Shown: positions 8,595 through 17,860, counted from the stretch's first letter. The stretch is 64,000 nt of DNA from Pseudalgibacter ostreae (GCF_042427585.1 NZ_JBHMFC010000105.1:1-64000), one strand, 5' to 3'. Made by a program: numbers and translations. The notes: a model not told the origin generated them from the sequence alone.

Positions 8595-9899
8595 TCATTT
8601 TCGGGTTCTTTTGTTTTTAATTTCAGATAAAGGGCGCCCCTTCTCTCTCATAAATAAATTATGTTTTGGACTTCCTATTATTTGAGAGGAATAAACACCG
8701 GTATGGCCAGAAAACAAATAGGCTGTAGAACAGGCCAATGCAATAAAAACACCAGATTCTATTCCAAAAAGCTCAATCCCCATAACTGTACAGGCAATAG
8801 GTGTATTGGTTGCTCCTGCAAAAACAGCAACAAAGCCCATTCCTGCAAGTAAGCCCATGGGCAGAGGAATAAACCAAATTAATACATTACCTAAAGCAGC
8901 ACCTATAAAAAACAAGGGGGTTACCTCGCCTCCTTTAAAACCAGCACCTAGTGTAAAGGATGTAAATAGAAGCTTTAAAATAAAATCGTAAGAATTAAGA
9001 TCAACCCGAAACGCATCGACTATAGTAGGAATACCAAGACCTATATATTTTGTAGTTCCCATACTATATATGACAATGGCCAATATCGCTCCTCCAACAA
9101 CAGGACGAAGTGGCGGGTATTTAATTTGCTTATTAAAAAGATTGCTCCAAAAATGGGTTGATTTAGAGAAAAGCATGGCTACAAGACCAAAAATAATTCC
9201 TGCCAATAAAGACCATAATAGATTTATAGGGGTCATGTCTGCCACAATAGGAATATGATATGGTGTATGGGCAACATTCCAGATGTCACAAAAATAATTA
9301 GCAAAAATCGCTGCCATAAAACTCGGTATAATCGCATCCAACCGTATTCTACCCAAAACCAATACTTCCAATGCAAAAATACCGCCTGCCAAGGGTGTTC
9401 CGAAAACAGAAGCAAATCCGGCACTAATACCTGCAATTAAAATAATTTTTCTATCGCGTTTTGATAATTTCAAAACCTTTGTAAACCGATCGGCAATGGC
9501 ACCACCCATCTGTACCGCTGTTCCTTCCCGTCCGGCAGAGCCACCAAACAAATGGGTTAAAATAGTACCAAACAAAACGAGTGGCACCATTCTAAAAGGG
9601 ATGATTTTTTTTGGTGTATGAAACTCTTCAAGCAGTAAATTGTTGCCTTTTACAACACTATGACCAAATACGTGGTATGATAAACCGATTATAAACCCTG
9701 CAACAGGCAATAAGGCTATAACCCATACATGCGATTCCCTCCAATTGGTCGCCCAATCTAAACTCAATAGAAAAAATGCTGAGATGCTGCCAACGATAAC
9801 GCCCAATATCGAACAGATTAAAATCCATTTTAAGAGATATAATAAAGAAGGGATTTGTTCGAATGAGAATAGAAAACTTTTAATTTTATTTTTTTTCAT
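8595..9899 (-). CDS. eriC: CLC-F type fluoride/proton antiporter (EriC-like)
   Basis: A 434-residue membrane protein of the CLC superfamily. Three features place it in the fluoride-exporting CLC-F clade. First, the canonical anion-site motif GSGIP is replaced by GNNLL (residues 85-89). Second, the gating glutamate lies in GREGT (Glu125) rather than GREGP. Third, the internal proton glutamate of transporters is a channel-like valine (LEVL, Val179). About ten to twelve membrane helices are visible. A fluoride riboswitch directly precedes the gene, confirming the substrate independently. The expected role is expulsion of cytosolic F- in exchange for H+. A conventional annotation would read voltage-gated chloride channel, which would be misleading. 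Confidence 0.9.
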   Translation of the reverse strand: MKKNKIKSFLFSFEQIPSLLYLLKWILICSILGVIVGSISAFFLLSLDWATNWRESHVWVIALLPVAGFIIGLSYHVFGHSVVKGNNLLLEEFHTPKKIIPFRMVPLVLFGTILTHLFGGSAGREGTAVQMGGAIADRFTKVLKLSKRDRKIILIAGISAGFASVFGTPLAGGIFALEVLVLGRIRLDAIIPSFMAAIFANYFCDIWNVAHTPYHIPIVADMTPINLLWSLLAGIIFGLVAMLFSKSTHFWSNLFNKQIKYPPLRPVVGGAILAIVIYSMGTTKYIGLGIPTIVDAFRVDLNSYDFILKLLFTSFTLGAGFKGGEVTPLFFIGAALGNVLIWFIPLPMGLLAGMGFVAVFAGATNTPIACTVMGIELFGIESGVFIALACSTAYLFSGHTGVYSSQIIGSPKHNLFMREKGRPLSEIKNKRTRK

Positions 9900-9918
9900 A
9901 TTACCTTAAATACATGAT

Positions 9919-9949
9919 TCTACAGTGGCATTAAGCCCTTAAAGGTAGA
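9919..9949 (-). promoter_or_regulatory. Candidate expression-platform hairpin of the fluoride riboswitch
   Basis: On the minus strand TCTAC (9945-9949) can pair with GTAGA (9919-9923), enclosing a small GGC-TTAAT-GCC hairpin. The TCTAC strand is the 3' strand of the aptamer, so this hairpin and the ligand-bound fold exclude each other. No T tract follows and the start codon is 20 nt away, so translational control is more likely than termination. This is inference from base pairing only. Confidence 0.45.
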
Positions 9950-9997
9950 TGTCATCAGCTCCAAGCGGAACGGTTCAAGGCAGACCTCATTGCCGAA
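9941..9997 (-). ncRNA. Fluoride riboswitch (crcB motif aptamer)
   Basis: Read on the minus strand, the segment starts GGCAATGAGGTCTGCC (a GGCA/TGCC hairpin), continues with the conserved GAACCG, a TCC-GCTT-GGA stem-loop, and then AGCTGATGACATCTACC. These match, in order and spacing, the conserved elements of the crcB motif (for example the Thermotoga petrophila aptamer: GGCGATGAGG, AAACTGCC, GGCTGATGG, CTCTAC). The long-range helix GAGGTC/GACATC pairs at five of six positions. The element lies directly in front of a CLC-F gene, the usual partner, and just after a -7 promoter box. It would raise expression when cytosolic fluoride binds. Confidence 0.9.
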
Positions 9998-10007
9998 TTT
10001 TGAAGTG

Positions 10008-10015
10008 CAAATATA
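10008..10015 (-). promoter_or_regulatory. -7 promoter element driving the fluoride riboswitch
   Basis: TATATTTG on the minus strand matches TAnnTTTG. The predicted start of transcription (about 10001) would fall a few bases before the first aptamer stem, the expected arrangement. No TTG is seen at -33. Confidence 0.5.
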
Positions 10016-10267
10016 AAGAAAAAAAACCTTTTATAAGGCTATATAAAGAAAATTGCTAAAACAGGATAGCATCTACTGTTAAAAGCATCCTATTTTAAGC
10101 TCTTACCCTTCTAATGCCAAGTTCTGTATTTAAAAAAAGCCTAACCCATAATGAAGCATGAAGCCATAAATCCTTTAGGACACTAATGAATCAGTATTTT
10201 TACTTAGACAAACCTAGTGTCTTTTCATTTCATATACCTTTTATCCAAATAATAAGAATCCTTAAAT

Positions 10268-12415
10268 TTATTTTCGTTTAAAAAGTTCGGCAATGGTTTT
10301 TCTAATGTCGTCGAGTTTCTCAAGAGGCTCTATAAATGTTGGGTTTTTTAAGTCTATTTGTCCTGCATCCATAACACCAGATTGCATGGGGTATATTAAA
10401 ATATAGCTTGTGTTTTTAAAATAGGCATTGAGATACGTAGGTATTTTACTCATGTTGTTATGATAAGAGGATTTATCCTTTCTGCTTAATACAATAATCA
10501 GGTTATCATTTTTATGAAAATCGCGTGCAAGAATCAAAAAATCGTTCCAATTATTAAAATCTTCAAATACACATGCAATAGGATGGTTGGTCTGGATTTC
10601 CTCCAAAAGCTTCAAAGTAGCTTTATTGGCATAAAACACCAATTGCGCACCAGAATTTCGAGCTATGTTCCATACTTTAATCAACCAAAATGGGAATCCT
10701 ATCTCTTTTTCTGCATTTTCTGGAACAATTATAAGATGTCTTTTTATAGTAGTAAGAGGTTGTGCCGGTTTATAAATTAAAGTCGTGGTATTACATTTGG
10801 TTAAGATACCTTCTGTTAGATTTCCTAAAAAGGAACTTGAAATGCCTTTATTGATATGAAGTCCTAGAATTAAATCGGTGATATGGTGTTCTTTTGCGAC
10901 ACTTGTAATGCCATTCACGATGTTTAAATCGTAACGCAACAACTGGTGCAATACCGTATCGGTTGCCGAGGCTGTTACCGCTGCTTTATTTAATATTTTT
11001 TTAGCATTTTTATCTGAAGAACCGTCTAATTTATTATTATCGACAATGCTAAGCGCATACAGACCATCCTTATTTCGCTTGGACTTAATGGTTACACCCA
11101 AGTTAACAAGCTCATCTATAGTTTCACTATTACTAATGGGAATTAATATTTTTTCTTGATTCTCATACTCCTCATCATCGGTATCGGCACTTTCTAAAAG
11201 CGCAATGTTTTGGGCGCCTTTTTGGGCAACAAAAGAAGCAATGGTACAGGTTACCAGTATCATTAAAATAGTTCCATTTAAAACACTTTCATTTAACAAA
11301 CGGATGGGGTCTCCAGAAGGCGTTTCTCCAATAATAATATTATACCCTACTAAAACGGCAGCTAATGTTGCTGCGGCCTGTGCGTTGCTCAAACCAAAAA
11401 TTAACCTGCGCTCGTCCTTCGTAAATTTATAGGTTTTCTGTGTAAGCCAAGCCGCTATAAACTTGGCAGTTGTGGCCACAACAATCATTACGGTAGCGAC
11501 TTTAATGGTTTCCAAGTCTTTAAAAAACACACGATAGTCAATAAGCATGCCTACCCCTATAAGAAAAAAAGGAATAAAAATGGCATTGCCCACAAACTCA
11601 ATACGATTCATTAAGGGTGATGTGTGCGGAATCAACCTATTTAGTGCCAAACCCGACAAAAACGCTCCAATTATAGCTTCTATACCCGCTAATTCGGCAA
11701 GAACTGCACCTAAAAATACCATCACCAGTACAAAAATATACTGAGAGACATTATCGTCAAAACGTTTAAAAAACCATCTACCTATTATAGGAAACAGGAA
11801 CATCACGATAAGTCCAAAAACAAGAATAGATCCAGACAACCTTACCCAAAACTCTGTATTCACTTCGCCCGTAGTCATGCCCACAATAACTGCTAAAACT
11901 AAAAGAGCCAAAGTATCTGTAATCATGGTGCCGCCTACTGTAATGTTTACAGCTCTATTTTTAGCAACGCCCAATTTACTCACTAAAGGGTATGCTATTA
12001 GGGTGTGCGACGCAAACATACTAGCCAACAAAACCGATGTAGCAATAGAAAATCCTAAAATATAAATCCCGGACAGGATTCCTAAAAGCATCGGAATCAA
12101 AAAAGTATATAAACCGAAAACCAAACTCTTTTTTCTGTTCTTTTTAAAATCGGCCAAATCGATTTCCAAACCCGCAAGAAACATGATATATAAAAGTCCT
12201 GCGGTTCCTGAAAGGATAATACTGCTGTCTCGTTCCATTAAATAAATGCCATTTGGCCCAATAACAGCGCCTGCAATAATAAGCCCAAGAAGATGTGGAA
12301 TCTTTATTTTATTGAGGATAATGGGAGCAAATAATATAATAACCAATATTAAAAGGAATTTTAATATGGGATCCGTTAATGGCAAGGACGTTTCAAAAAT
12401 ATTTATGACCACCAT
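10268..12415 (-). CDS. Cation:proton antiporter (CPA2/Kef-type) with C-terminal USP-like domains
   Basis: A 715-residue membrane protein. Residues about 15-400 form the 11-13 helix Na+/H+ exchanger fold; helix motifs include LLGLIIAGAVIGPNG (about 42-56) and FLAGLEIDL (about 79-87). The C-terminal 300 residues are soluble and resemble two UspA-type alpha/beta domains (for example HHITDLILGLHINKGISSSFLGN and the Ser/Gly-rich loops). The canonical KTN/RCK domain of KefB/KefC is not evident. It would exchange K+ or Na+ for H+ across the inner membrane, with the USP-like part as a nucleotide sensor. It is transcribed in the same direction as eriC but 368 bp upstream, with the riboswitch between, so not the same unit. 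Confidence 0.87.
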   Translation of the reverse strand: MVVINIFETSLPLTDPILKFLLILVIILFAPIILNKIKIPHLLGLIIAGAVIGPNGIYLMERDSSIILSGTAGLLYIMFLAGLEIDLADFKKNRKKSLVFGLYTFLIPMLLGILSGIYILGFSIATSVLLASMFASHTLIAYPLVSKLGVAKNRAVNITVGGTMITDTLALLVLAVIVGMTTGEVNTEFWVRLSGSILVFGLIVMFLFPIIGRWFFKRFDDNVSQYIFVLVMVFLGAVLAELAGIEAIIGAFLSGLALNRLIPHTSPLMNRIEFVGNAIFIPFFLIGVGMLIDYRVFFKDLETIKVATVMIVVATTAKFIAAWLTQKTYKFTKDERRLIFGLSNAQAAATLAAVLVGYNIIIGETPSGDPIRLLNESVLNGTILMILVTCTIASFVAQKGAQNIALLESADTDDEEYENQEKILIPISNSETIDELVNLGVTIKSKRNKDGLYALSIVDNNKLDGSSDKNAKKILNKAAVTASATDTVLHQLLRYDLNIVNGITSVAKEHHITDLILGLHINKGISSSFLGNLTEGILTKCNTTTLIYKPAQPLTTIKRHLIIVPENAEKEIGFPFWLIKVWNIARNSGAQLVFYANKATLKLLEEIQTNHPIACVFEDFNNWNDFLILARDFHKNDNLIIVLSRKDKSSYHNNMSKIPTYLNAYFKNTSYILIYPMQSGVMDAGQIDLKNPTFIEPLEKLDDIRKTIAELFKRK

Positions 12416-12518
12416 TTTTTATCATTATTAAATTAAGTTTGTTGCTTTTTGAGCGTTTAGCTAATGTTTTGGCAAGAATAATACATACCTTTATTTTAAA
12501 TCTTGAACTTCCTGTTTT

Positions 12519-12835
12519 CTATTTATTTAATTTTCCCATAACCTTCTTTACTTTTACAATATCTTCTTATTGAGTTGATTTACCTCCTCCCATTAAAGAG
12601 CCAATTGCGTTTCTTTCTTCTTGTTTAAAATAAACCCTGTAGTCTTTCACAAATTTATTGGTAATTTCTGAATTCTATTGTCAAAAAGTTCACCTATTTT
12701 TAATTTTTAAATTCTGACCAAAACCCTCGTCTTTACCTTAAAGTCTTTTCGTTTTTTTTTAGCTACGAAGTTACGTGTTTTAAGCACATAAAAACCAACT
12801 AGAATAGCCGCTAGGATTGTGGTAAACAGTCTAGA
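12519..12835 (-). pseudogene. Decayed gene for a small single-span membrane protein
   Basis: The 575-bp gap upstream of the antiporter holds coding-like sequence on the minus strand. It reads LFTTILAAILVGFYVLKTR (a transmembrane helix), then a Lys-rich stretch ending KVKTRVLVRI, an in-frame TAA, and KLKIGELFDNR. After a frameshift at about 12675 it continues NSEITNKFVKDYRVYFKQ, then ERNAIGSLMGGGKSTQ, a second in-frame TAA, and EDIVKVKKVMGKLNK with a final stop at 12519. No usable start codon remains. The intact gene would have encoded roughly 100 residues. The several lesions argue against sequencing error. Family not recognised. Confidence 0.6.
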
Positions 12836-12990
12836 TCAAATAATACATTACATATGGCTTAAGTTTTATTTCCACTACAACAGTTAATCTTAGTATTGGG
12901 TAAAAGCTTAAAGCAATAACGTCAAAATTTAATGAATAAAGATGTTGCTTTTTAGCTCAGTTATTTTTTAGTCACTGGCTTTATCTTCAC

Positions 12991-13545
12991 TTAAGCTCTC
13001 TTCTTCTTGGCCAACTTGAGTATAGATTGTGCCATATCCTTACCGCTACCTAAAACCTTAACTGCTATATGGCCTGTATTCGGGATGGTGTTCATGACCA
13101 ATTCTAGATTATCAAAAACACGATGGACATGTTCTTCATTTAATTGATCTAAATTAATGTCTTCTACAACCGTAATATGAGGCTCAAAACAAGGCATGCC
13201 ATTTGAGAATAATTGATGTTTATATCCCACTTTTATAGACTTTTTATTTTTAAAAAGTGTGCTACTGTTTACTTCTTCTTTCCATGGGATAATTTGAATG
13301 GATAAACCTTTTTTAGTTTCAGCATCTAAAAACCCATTATTATAAGCCTCTCGTAAGGCTTCGTTTTTTTTATAAAGAAGCGTTTCTAGCTTATTGGTAA
13401 ATTCCGTGTGCGCTTGTTCCAGCTTTTCATTGGAGGCTCTCAATATGTGTTCTGTACGCTTTTTAGATACCACATAAACAATGATGGAAATGATGATCCA
13501 AATTAATGAGGTAATTAAAACCGGTATTAAAATCGTACTGTCCAT
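12991..13545 (-). CDS. Hypothetical membrane-anchored coiled-coil protein
   Basis: A 184-residue protein of unknown function. It begins with one transmembrane helix (about residues 5-26, ILIPVLITSLIWIIISIIVY), followed by a charged helical segment likely to be a coiled coil (about 30-70). A soluble domain (about 80-170) contains GLSIQIIPWKEE and PHITVVEDINLDQLNEEHV. The C-terminus is basic (AKKKRA). It is the only intact gene between the decayed gene and glmM and is not clearly in an operon. I do not recognise the family. Confidence 0.7.
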   Translation of the reverse strand: MDSTILIPVLITSLIWIIISIIVYVVSKKRTEHILRASNEKLEQAHTEFTNKLETLLYKKNEALREAYNNGFLDAETKKGLSIQIIPWKEEVNSSTLFKNKKSIKVGYKHQLFSNGMPCFEPHITVVEDINLDQLNEEHVHRVFDNLELVMNTIPNTGHIAVKVLGSGKDMAQSILKLAKKKRA

Positions 13546-13896
13546 GGCATATTTGGTTTAATTAAGATGCTTTTTTCACTTCTGATTCATCTTCAACTTA
13601 GTTTTTAGACTAGACCGAAAAACCAGAATTAAAACTAAATATAAAAGCATATTTAAAGCTTTGATATTAATTTTAATTCTGGCGTTCCATCTGGTTTTTA
13701 TTTTGAGTAAAACAATATCTAAACTTCAGCTTGTTTGATGCTTTCCTAAAACAATTTGGTTTCCTCTATTGTTTAAAATTAGCAACGCATCCCATGCGGC
13801 ATTTATCGTAACATAAATGTCTTGTAATTGGTTTTATCAACCCACATAAAACTAATTTATAGAAGCATTTAAATTTCAATTACCAAAAGTATTATT
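13546..13896. other. Intergenic region after glmM, with a long inverted repeat
   Basis: About 350 bp without a convincing gene. A perfect 12-bp inverted repeat (CCAGAATTAAAA, 13623-13634, with its complement 13671-13682) encloses 36 nt. On the minus strand a 36-codon open stretch (about 13735-13845) contains INAAWDALLILNNRGNQ, which could be a relic, but it has no start codon. Confidence 0.4.
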
Positions 13897-15285
13897 TTAA
13901 CCCTTTGCAATCGCTCCTATTTCTGCAATAAACTTATCTGCTAAGCCATCTGCTTCTGTTTGCGATTTTGCTTCTGTATAAATTCTAATAATAGGTTCTG
14001 TATTGCTTTTACGCAAATGCGCCCAACTTTCAGGGAAATCTATTTTAACGCCATCAATAGTCGTCAATTGTTCTTCTTGATAACGGTTTTCTATGGTTTT
14101 TAAAATTCCATCCACATCCAATCCTGGTGTTAATTCAATTTTCTTTTTACTCATAAAGTAATCAGGATAGGTTTTTCTAAGGGCACTAACGCTCATTTTC
14201 TTATCTGCCAATAAGCTCAAAAACAAAGCCACACCCACTAAAGCGTCACGTCCGTAATGCGATTCTGGATAAATAATACCACCATTACCTTCGCCACCAA
14301 TTACCACCTGGTTCTTTTTCATTAATGCCACAACATTCACTTCGCCCACTGCACTGGCCTCATAAGTACCTCCATGTTTTTCGGTAATATCACGTAGCGC
14401 TCTAGTAGAACTCATATTGCTAACTGTATTTCCGGGCGTTCTGCTAAGCACATAATCGGCACAAGCTACCAAAGTATATTCTTCGCCAAACATATCTCCG
14501 TTTTCATCCATAAAAGCCAAGCGATCCACATCGGGATCGACCACGATACCAAAGTCTGCTCCATGTTTTTTTACTTCATTAGACAAATCGCCCAAATGTT
14601 CTTTTAAAGGCTCTGGGTTGTGTGGAAAATGACCGTTTGGTTCACAGTACAACTTAATAACATCTACGCCCAAGCGCTCCAATAATAAAGGAATGGCAAT
14701 ACCACCAGTAGAATTTACACCATCTACCACTACTGTAAACCCAGCTTTTTTAATAGCTTTTGCATTTACCAATTTTAAATCCAGCACGTGATCGATATGC
14801 AAATCGATATAAGCATCGTTTATTGTAATCTTACCAAGGCTGTCCACATCGGCAAACTCCATTTGGTCGCTTTCTGCAATTTCAAGAATTTTAGCACCTT
14901 CAGCAGCATCCAAAAACTCTCCTTTAGCATTTAGTAATTTTAAAGCGTTCCATTGCTTTGGGTTGTGGCTAGCCGTTAAAATAATACCGCCATCGGCATG
15001 TTCTAACGGTACGGCTATTTCTACAGTGGGTGTTGTAGAAAGCCCCACATCAACCACATCAATTCCTAAGCCCACCAAGGTATTCATTACTAAATTCTGG
15101 ATCATTTCACCAGAAATACGGGCATCTCTCCCTACTACCACTTTATGCTTATCTTTATTACGTTGCTGTTTTAACCACACCCCATAAGCCGATGCAAATT
15201 TAACCGCATCTATAGGAGTTAAGTTTTCGCCAACGGTTCCGCCAATAGTTCCTCTAATTCCTGAAATTGATTTTATAAGTGTCAT
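13897..15285 (-). CDS. glmM: Phosphoglucosamine mutase (phosphohexomutase family)
   Basis: A 462-residue cytosolic enzyme that converts glucosamine-6-phosphate to glucosamine-1-phosphate for UDP-GlcNAc and cell-wall synthesis. Seen: active-site phosphoserine Ser106 in TASHNP, the metal-binding loop DPDVDR (250-255), the sugar-binding GEGNGG loop (about 334-339), and the phosphate-binding KSNTEPIIRIY (about 430-440). The start MTLIKSISGIRGT is typical. The sequence alone cannot exclude that the enzyme also acts as phosphoglucomutase or phosphomannomutase, as is common in this family. A -7-like TATATTTG lies on the minus strand at 15467-15474, rather far upstream. Confidence 0.92.
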   Translation of the reverse strand: MTLIKSISGIRGTIGGTVGENLTPIDAVKFASAYGVWLKQQRNKDKHKVVVGRDARISGEMIQNLVMNTLVGLGIDVVDVGLSTTPTVEIAVPLEHADGGIILTASHNPKQWNALKLLNAKGEFLDAAEGAKILEIAESDQMEFADVDSLGKITINDAYIDLHIDHVLDLKLVNAKAIKKAGFTVVVDGVNSTGGIAIPLLLERLGVDVIKLYCEPNGHFPHNPEPLKEHLGDLSNEVKKHGADFGIVVDPDVDRLAFMDENGDMFGEEYTLVACADYVLSRTPGNTVSNMSSTRALRDITEKHGGTYEASAVGEVNVVALMKKNQVVIGGEGNGGIIYPESHYGRDALVGVALFLSLLADKKMSVSALRKTYPDYFMSKKKIELTPGLDVDGILKTIENRYQEEQLTTIDGVKIDFPESWAHLRKSNTEPIIRIYTEAKSQTEADGLADKFIAEIGAIAKG

Positions 15286-15521
15286 AAATTTATTTTAATT
15301 TTATTGCGTTGCGTATTTTTTATTTCATTATTAATCATGATGAAAGTGTTAAAATTATGTTTTAAAATCAAGTAAGCCTCTAAAATACATATCCTTATAT
15401 TTTAAAATTAAGAGAAGCACACTCCCTTTTAGGTTACAGGTTTAAAAACCTTACATCATAACGGCACAAATATAGTATTTCAAATTCGTAATTCTTTGAT
15501 CGTAATTTGTAAATTACGCCA

Positions 15522-16118
15522 ATGAACTACCTTGCCCACATATTTCTCTCTGGAGACAACGAATTAGTGACTATTGGCAATTTTATGGCCGATGGTATTA
15601 AAGGAAAAAATTATAAAAATTACCCAAAAGACATACAAACCGGTATTTTATTACATAGAAATATCGACACTTTTACCGATGCGCATCAAACCGTAAGACT
15701 AAGCACCAAGCGTTTGCATAAAAAGTACAGCCATTATTCGGGAGTGATCGTAGACATTCTTTACGACCATTTTTTAGCTAAGAATTGGAGCCGTTATTGC
15801 GAAATTCCGTTAGAAGTATATGTCGCTGATTTTTATGAGGCTTTAAAAACAAATATTGATGTCTTGCCATTACGGATTCAAAAAATGATGCCCTATATGA
15901 TTGCCGATAATTGGCTGCTAAGCTATGCATCTATTGAAGGGATTTCCAAAATTTTGGTTGGTATGAACCATCGGACTAAAAACCGTTCGAGCATGAACGA
16001 AGCCATAATTGAACTAAAAGCCTTTTATACAGAATTTGAAGCGGAGTTTTCAGATTTCTTTGATGAATTGATTGTCTTTTCAAAAGAGAAATTATTAGAG
16101 CTTTCGAAAGAAGAATAA
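15522..16118 (+). CDS. acpH: Acyl-carrier-protein phosphodiesterase (AcpH-like)
   Basis: A 198-residue protein of the AcpH/DUF479 family. Family features are the N-terminal MNYLAHIFLS, GNFMADGIKG (about 22-31) and the histidine/aspartate motif LLHRNIDTFTDAH (about 47-59), which belongs to the HD-like metal site. The family removes the 4'-phosphopantetheine arm from holo-ACP, turning it back to apo-ACP. The gene is divergent from glmM and not obviously part of an operon. The assignment to the family is firm; activity in this organism is inferred. Confidence 0.87.
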   Translation: MNYLAHIFLSGDNELVTIGNFMADGIKGKNYKNYPKDIQTGILLHRNIDTFTDAHQTVRLSTKRLHKKYSHYSGVIVDILYDHFLAKNWSRYCEIPLEVYVADFYEALKTNIDVLPLRIQKMMPYMIADNWLLSYASIEGISKILVGMNHRTKNRSSMNEAIIELKAFYTEFEAEFSDFFDELIVFSKEKLLELSKEE

Positions 16119-16301
16119 ATAGCCCCATACTACATAAAAATCCTGTTTTTTAATTAAGGATCTGGGTTAATAGGGAAATAGTTAGCACAGACACCACTCA
16201 TCCTTAGGATTGTACACTTGTCGGTTTTAGTTTTATTTATTTTATTAAACCAATCCTATTTAATAACTTGGCATTTAATATACTGAAAAAAAAAAGGGTT
16301 T

Positions 16302-17024
16302 ATGTCGAAAAAATTAAAGAAAACCATTAAAATTATCGCTGGGATCGTTGTGTTTTTAACCCTACCCAGTGTGTTGCTTTTTGGCTTTGTATATTTTAAA
16401 TATAACGAAGATCTTCCTGTTGGAACATCTGGTGAGCAGGCTGATAGTTTAGCACAAAGTATGTTAGAGTCTTTGGACTATGAGGCTTATAAAAACACCA
16501 ATTATTTGGAATGGACCTTTAAAAATAGAAGGCATTACAAATGGCATAAAAATAAAAACACATGTACAGTATATTGGAAGGATTATAAAGCAACTTTAGA
16601 TTTAAATAACCATAAAGAAAGTAAAGCTTATGTCCATAACTTTAAAGCAGAAGGCCAAAAAAGAATTGAACTTATCGATACTGCACTAGAGTATTTTAAC
16701 AACGATTCGTTTTGGGTGGTTGCACCGTATAAAATTTTCGATTCAGGTGTAAAGCGTACTCTAGTTAAAGATAATTACGGTAATGATGCGCTATTGGTTA
16801 CCTATACCCAAGGCGGCACAACACCTGGCGACTCTTATTTGTGGCAATTTGATACAAACGGTAGGCCGAAAAGCTTTAAAATGTGGGTATCCATATTACC
16901 CATTGGTGGCTTAGAAGCCTCTTGGAACGATTGGGAAACCACCGAAAGCGGTGCATGGCTCCCCACCCTCCATAGGTTTCTTTTTATGGGCTTGCAAATT
17001 AGCCATATTAAAGGAACGGAATAG
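16302..17024 (+). CDS. Hypothetical membrane-anchored protein
   Basis: A 240-residue protein of unknown function. It has one N-terminal transmembrane helix or uncleaved signal anchor (about residues 9-32, IIAGIVVFLTLPSVLLFGFVY), then a soluble, tryptophan-rich extracytoplasmic domain with repeated aromatic patterns (YLEWTFKNRRHYKW, SFWVVAPYKIFDSG, TPGDSYLWQFDTNGRP). The latter segment recalls the lipoprotein-like beta folds found in Bacteroidota exported proteins. It stands alone on the plus strand. The start ATG at 16302 directly precedes the basic MSKKLKK, which supports it. Confidence 0.75.
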   Translation: MSKKLKKTIKIIAGIVVFLTLPSVLLFGFVYFKYNEDLPVGTSGEQADSLAQSMLESLDYEAYKNTNYLEWTFKNRRHYKWHKNKNTCTVYWKDYKATLDLNNHKESKAYVHNFKAEGQKRIELIDTALEYFNNDSFWVVAPYKIFDSGVKRTLVKDNYGNDALLVTYTQGGTTPGDSYLWQFDTNGRPKSFKMWVSILPIGGLEASWNDWETTESGAWLPTLHRFLFMGLQISHIKGTE

Positions 17025-17144
17025 GGTATATACCTCCTTTAAAAGTACATTAAAACCACGCCTTCCCCCTTAACTTACTGTCTTTTAAATTTAGAATCAC
17101 TAATTATTTAAAACCATAAAACTCATACATAAATCTTCAAAAAA

Positions 17145-17669
17145 TCACTTGGCTTTTTGCCCAACAAACTGTTGGCTCTTCGATTTAAATAAAATATTAA
17201 AACTGGTTAAGCTCCCATAACTTCTAGTAATATATTGTTGTAAATCATTTTTGCCAAGTTCATCCAGCGCACTGGCATTGATACGCTGTTCCAAAACACG
17301 TAACCGGTCGCGCACCATCGTGATTTTATGGAAAAAAGTATCAATAGGCAATTCATACGATTTTAAACTGGTGTCGTTAGGTTCTAAAATAAGCTTTCCG
17401 CCCTTGTACTTGTCCGCAATCGGCACTATTTCGCTCACATCGCTCCATTTTTTAAGAATTTGTACCAGACTGCTTTCTATTTCAGAAAAACTAACGGTAT
17501 CTACATCGCCATCTGCAGCTTCAATAATTTCAAATGCACTATCCAAATCAATAGTTTCCAATCCGTTTTCAATAAATGTTACCCAATAATGCTGGGAAGT
17601 TACGTTGGTAACCACTCCTTTTCCGTATTCCGAATGGTCTATTCTAGAGCCTATGCCGAGTATTTTCAT
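17145..17669 (-). CDS. Hypothetical protein with an N-terminal Tudor/CarD-like motif
   Basis: The 174-residue product begins with ILGIGSRIDHSEYGKGVVTNV, which resembles the small beta-barrel (HxxYGxGxV) at the C-terminus of UvrD/Rep helicases and in CarD-like proteins. The rest is acidic and helical, ending with a Q/K-rich tail. The frame opens three codons earlier (17678), but MKILGIGSRIDH is the more natural N-terminus. It is divergent from uvrA, 230 bp away. A link to DNA repair or RNA polymerase would be guesswork from one motif; function unknown. Confidence 0.72.
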   Translation of the reverse strand: MKILGIGSRIDHSEYGKGVVTNVTSQHYWVTFIENGLETIDLDSAFEIIEAADGDVDTVSFSEIESSLVQILKKWSDVSEIVPIADKYKGGKLILEPNDTSLKSYELPIDTFFHKITMVRDRLRVLEQRINASALDELGKNDLQQYITRSYGSLTSFNILFKSKSQQFVGQKAK

Positions 17670-17852
17670 ATGTATCAATCCTGCGAAAGCAGAAAGTTAG
17701 TATTCATTAAACAATTAATTTTAAATTTATAATCGAAATGTTTTATAAAATGAGAAAGTACACCTTTCCAAAAACATCCGATACTTTATAAATGTGTTAC
17801 AATAATAATAAATACTAAATAAATCTTCACAAAAAATTAGCAACTAAAATCG

Positions 17853-17860
17853 TAACTTTG
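17853..17860 (+). promoter_or_regulatory. -7 promoter element of uvrA
   Basis: TAACTTTG matches TAnnTTTG, 40-48 bp before the uvrA start. No clear TTG lies upstream. Confidence 0.4.

Noticed and set aside
13735..13845. 36-codon minus-strand open stretch containing INAAWDALLILNNRGNQ
   Set aside because: The amino acids look protein-like, but there is no start codon and it is too short to separate from chance; noted only in the intergenic entry.
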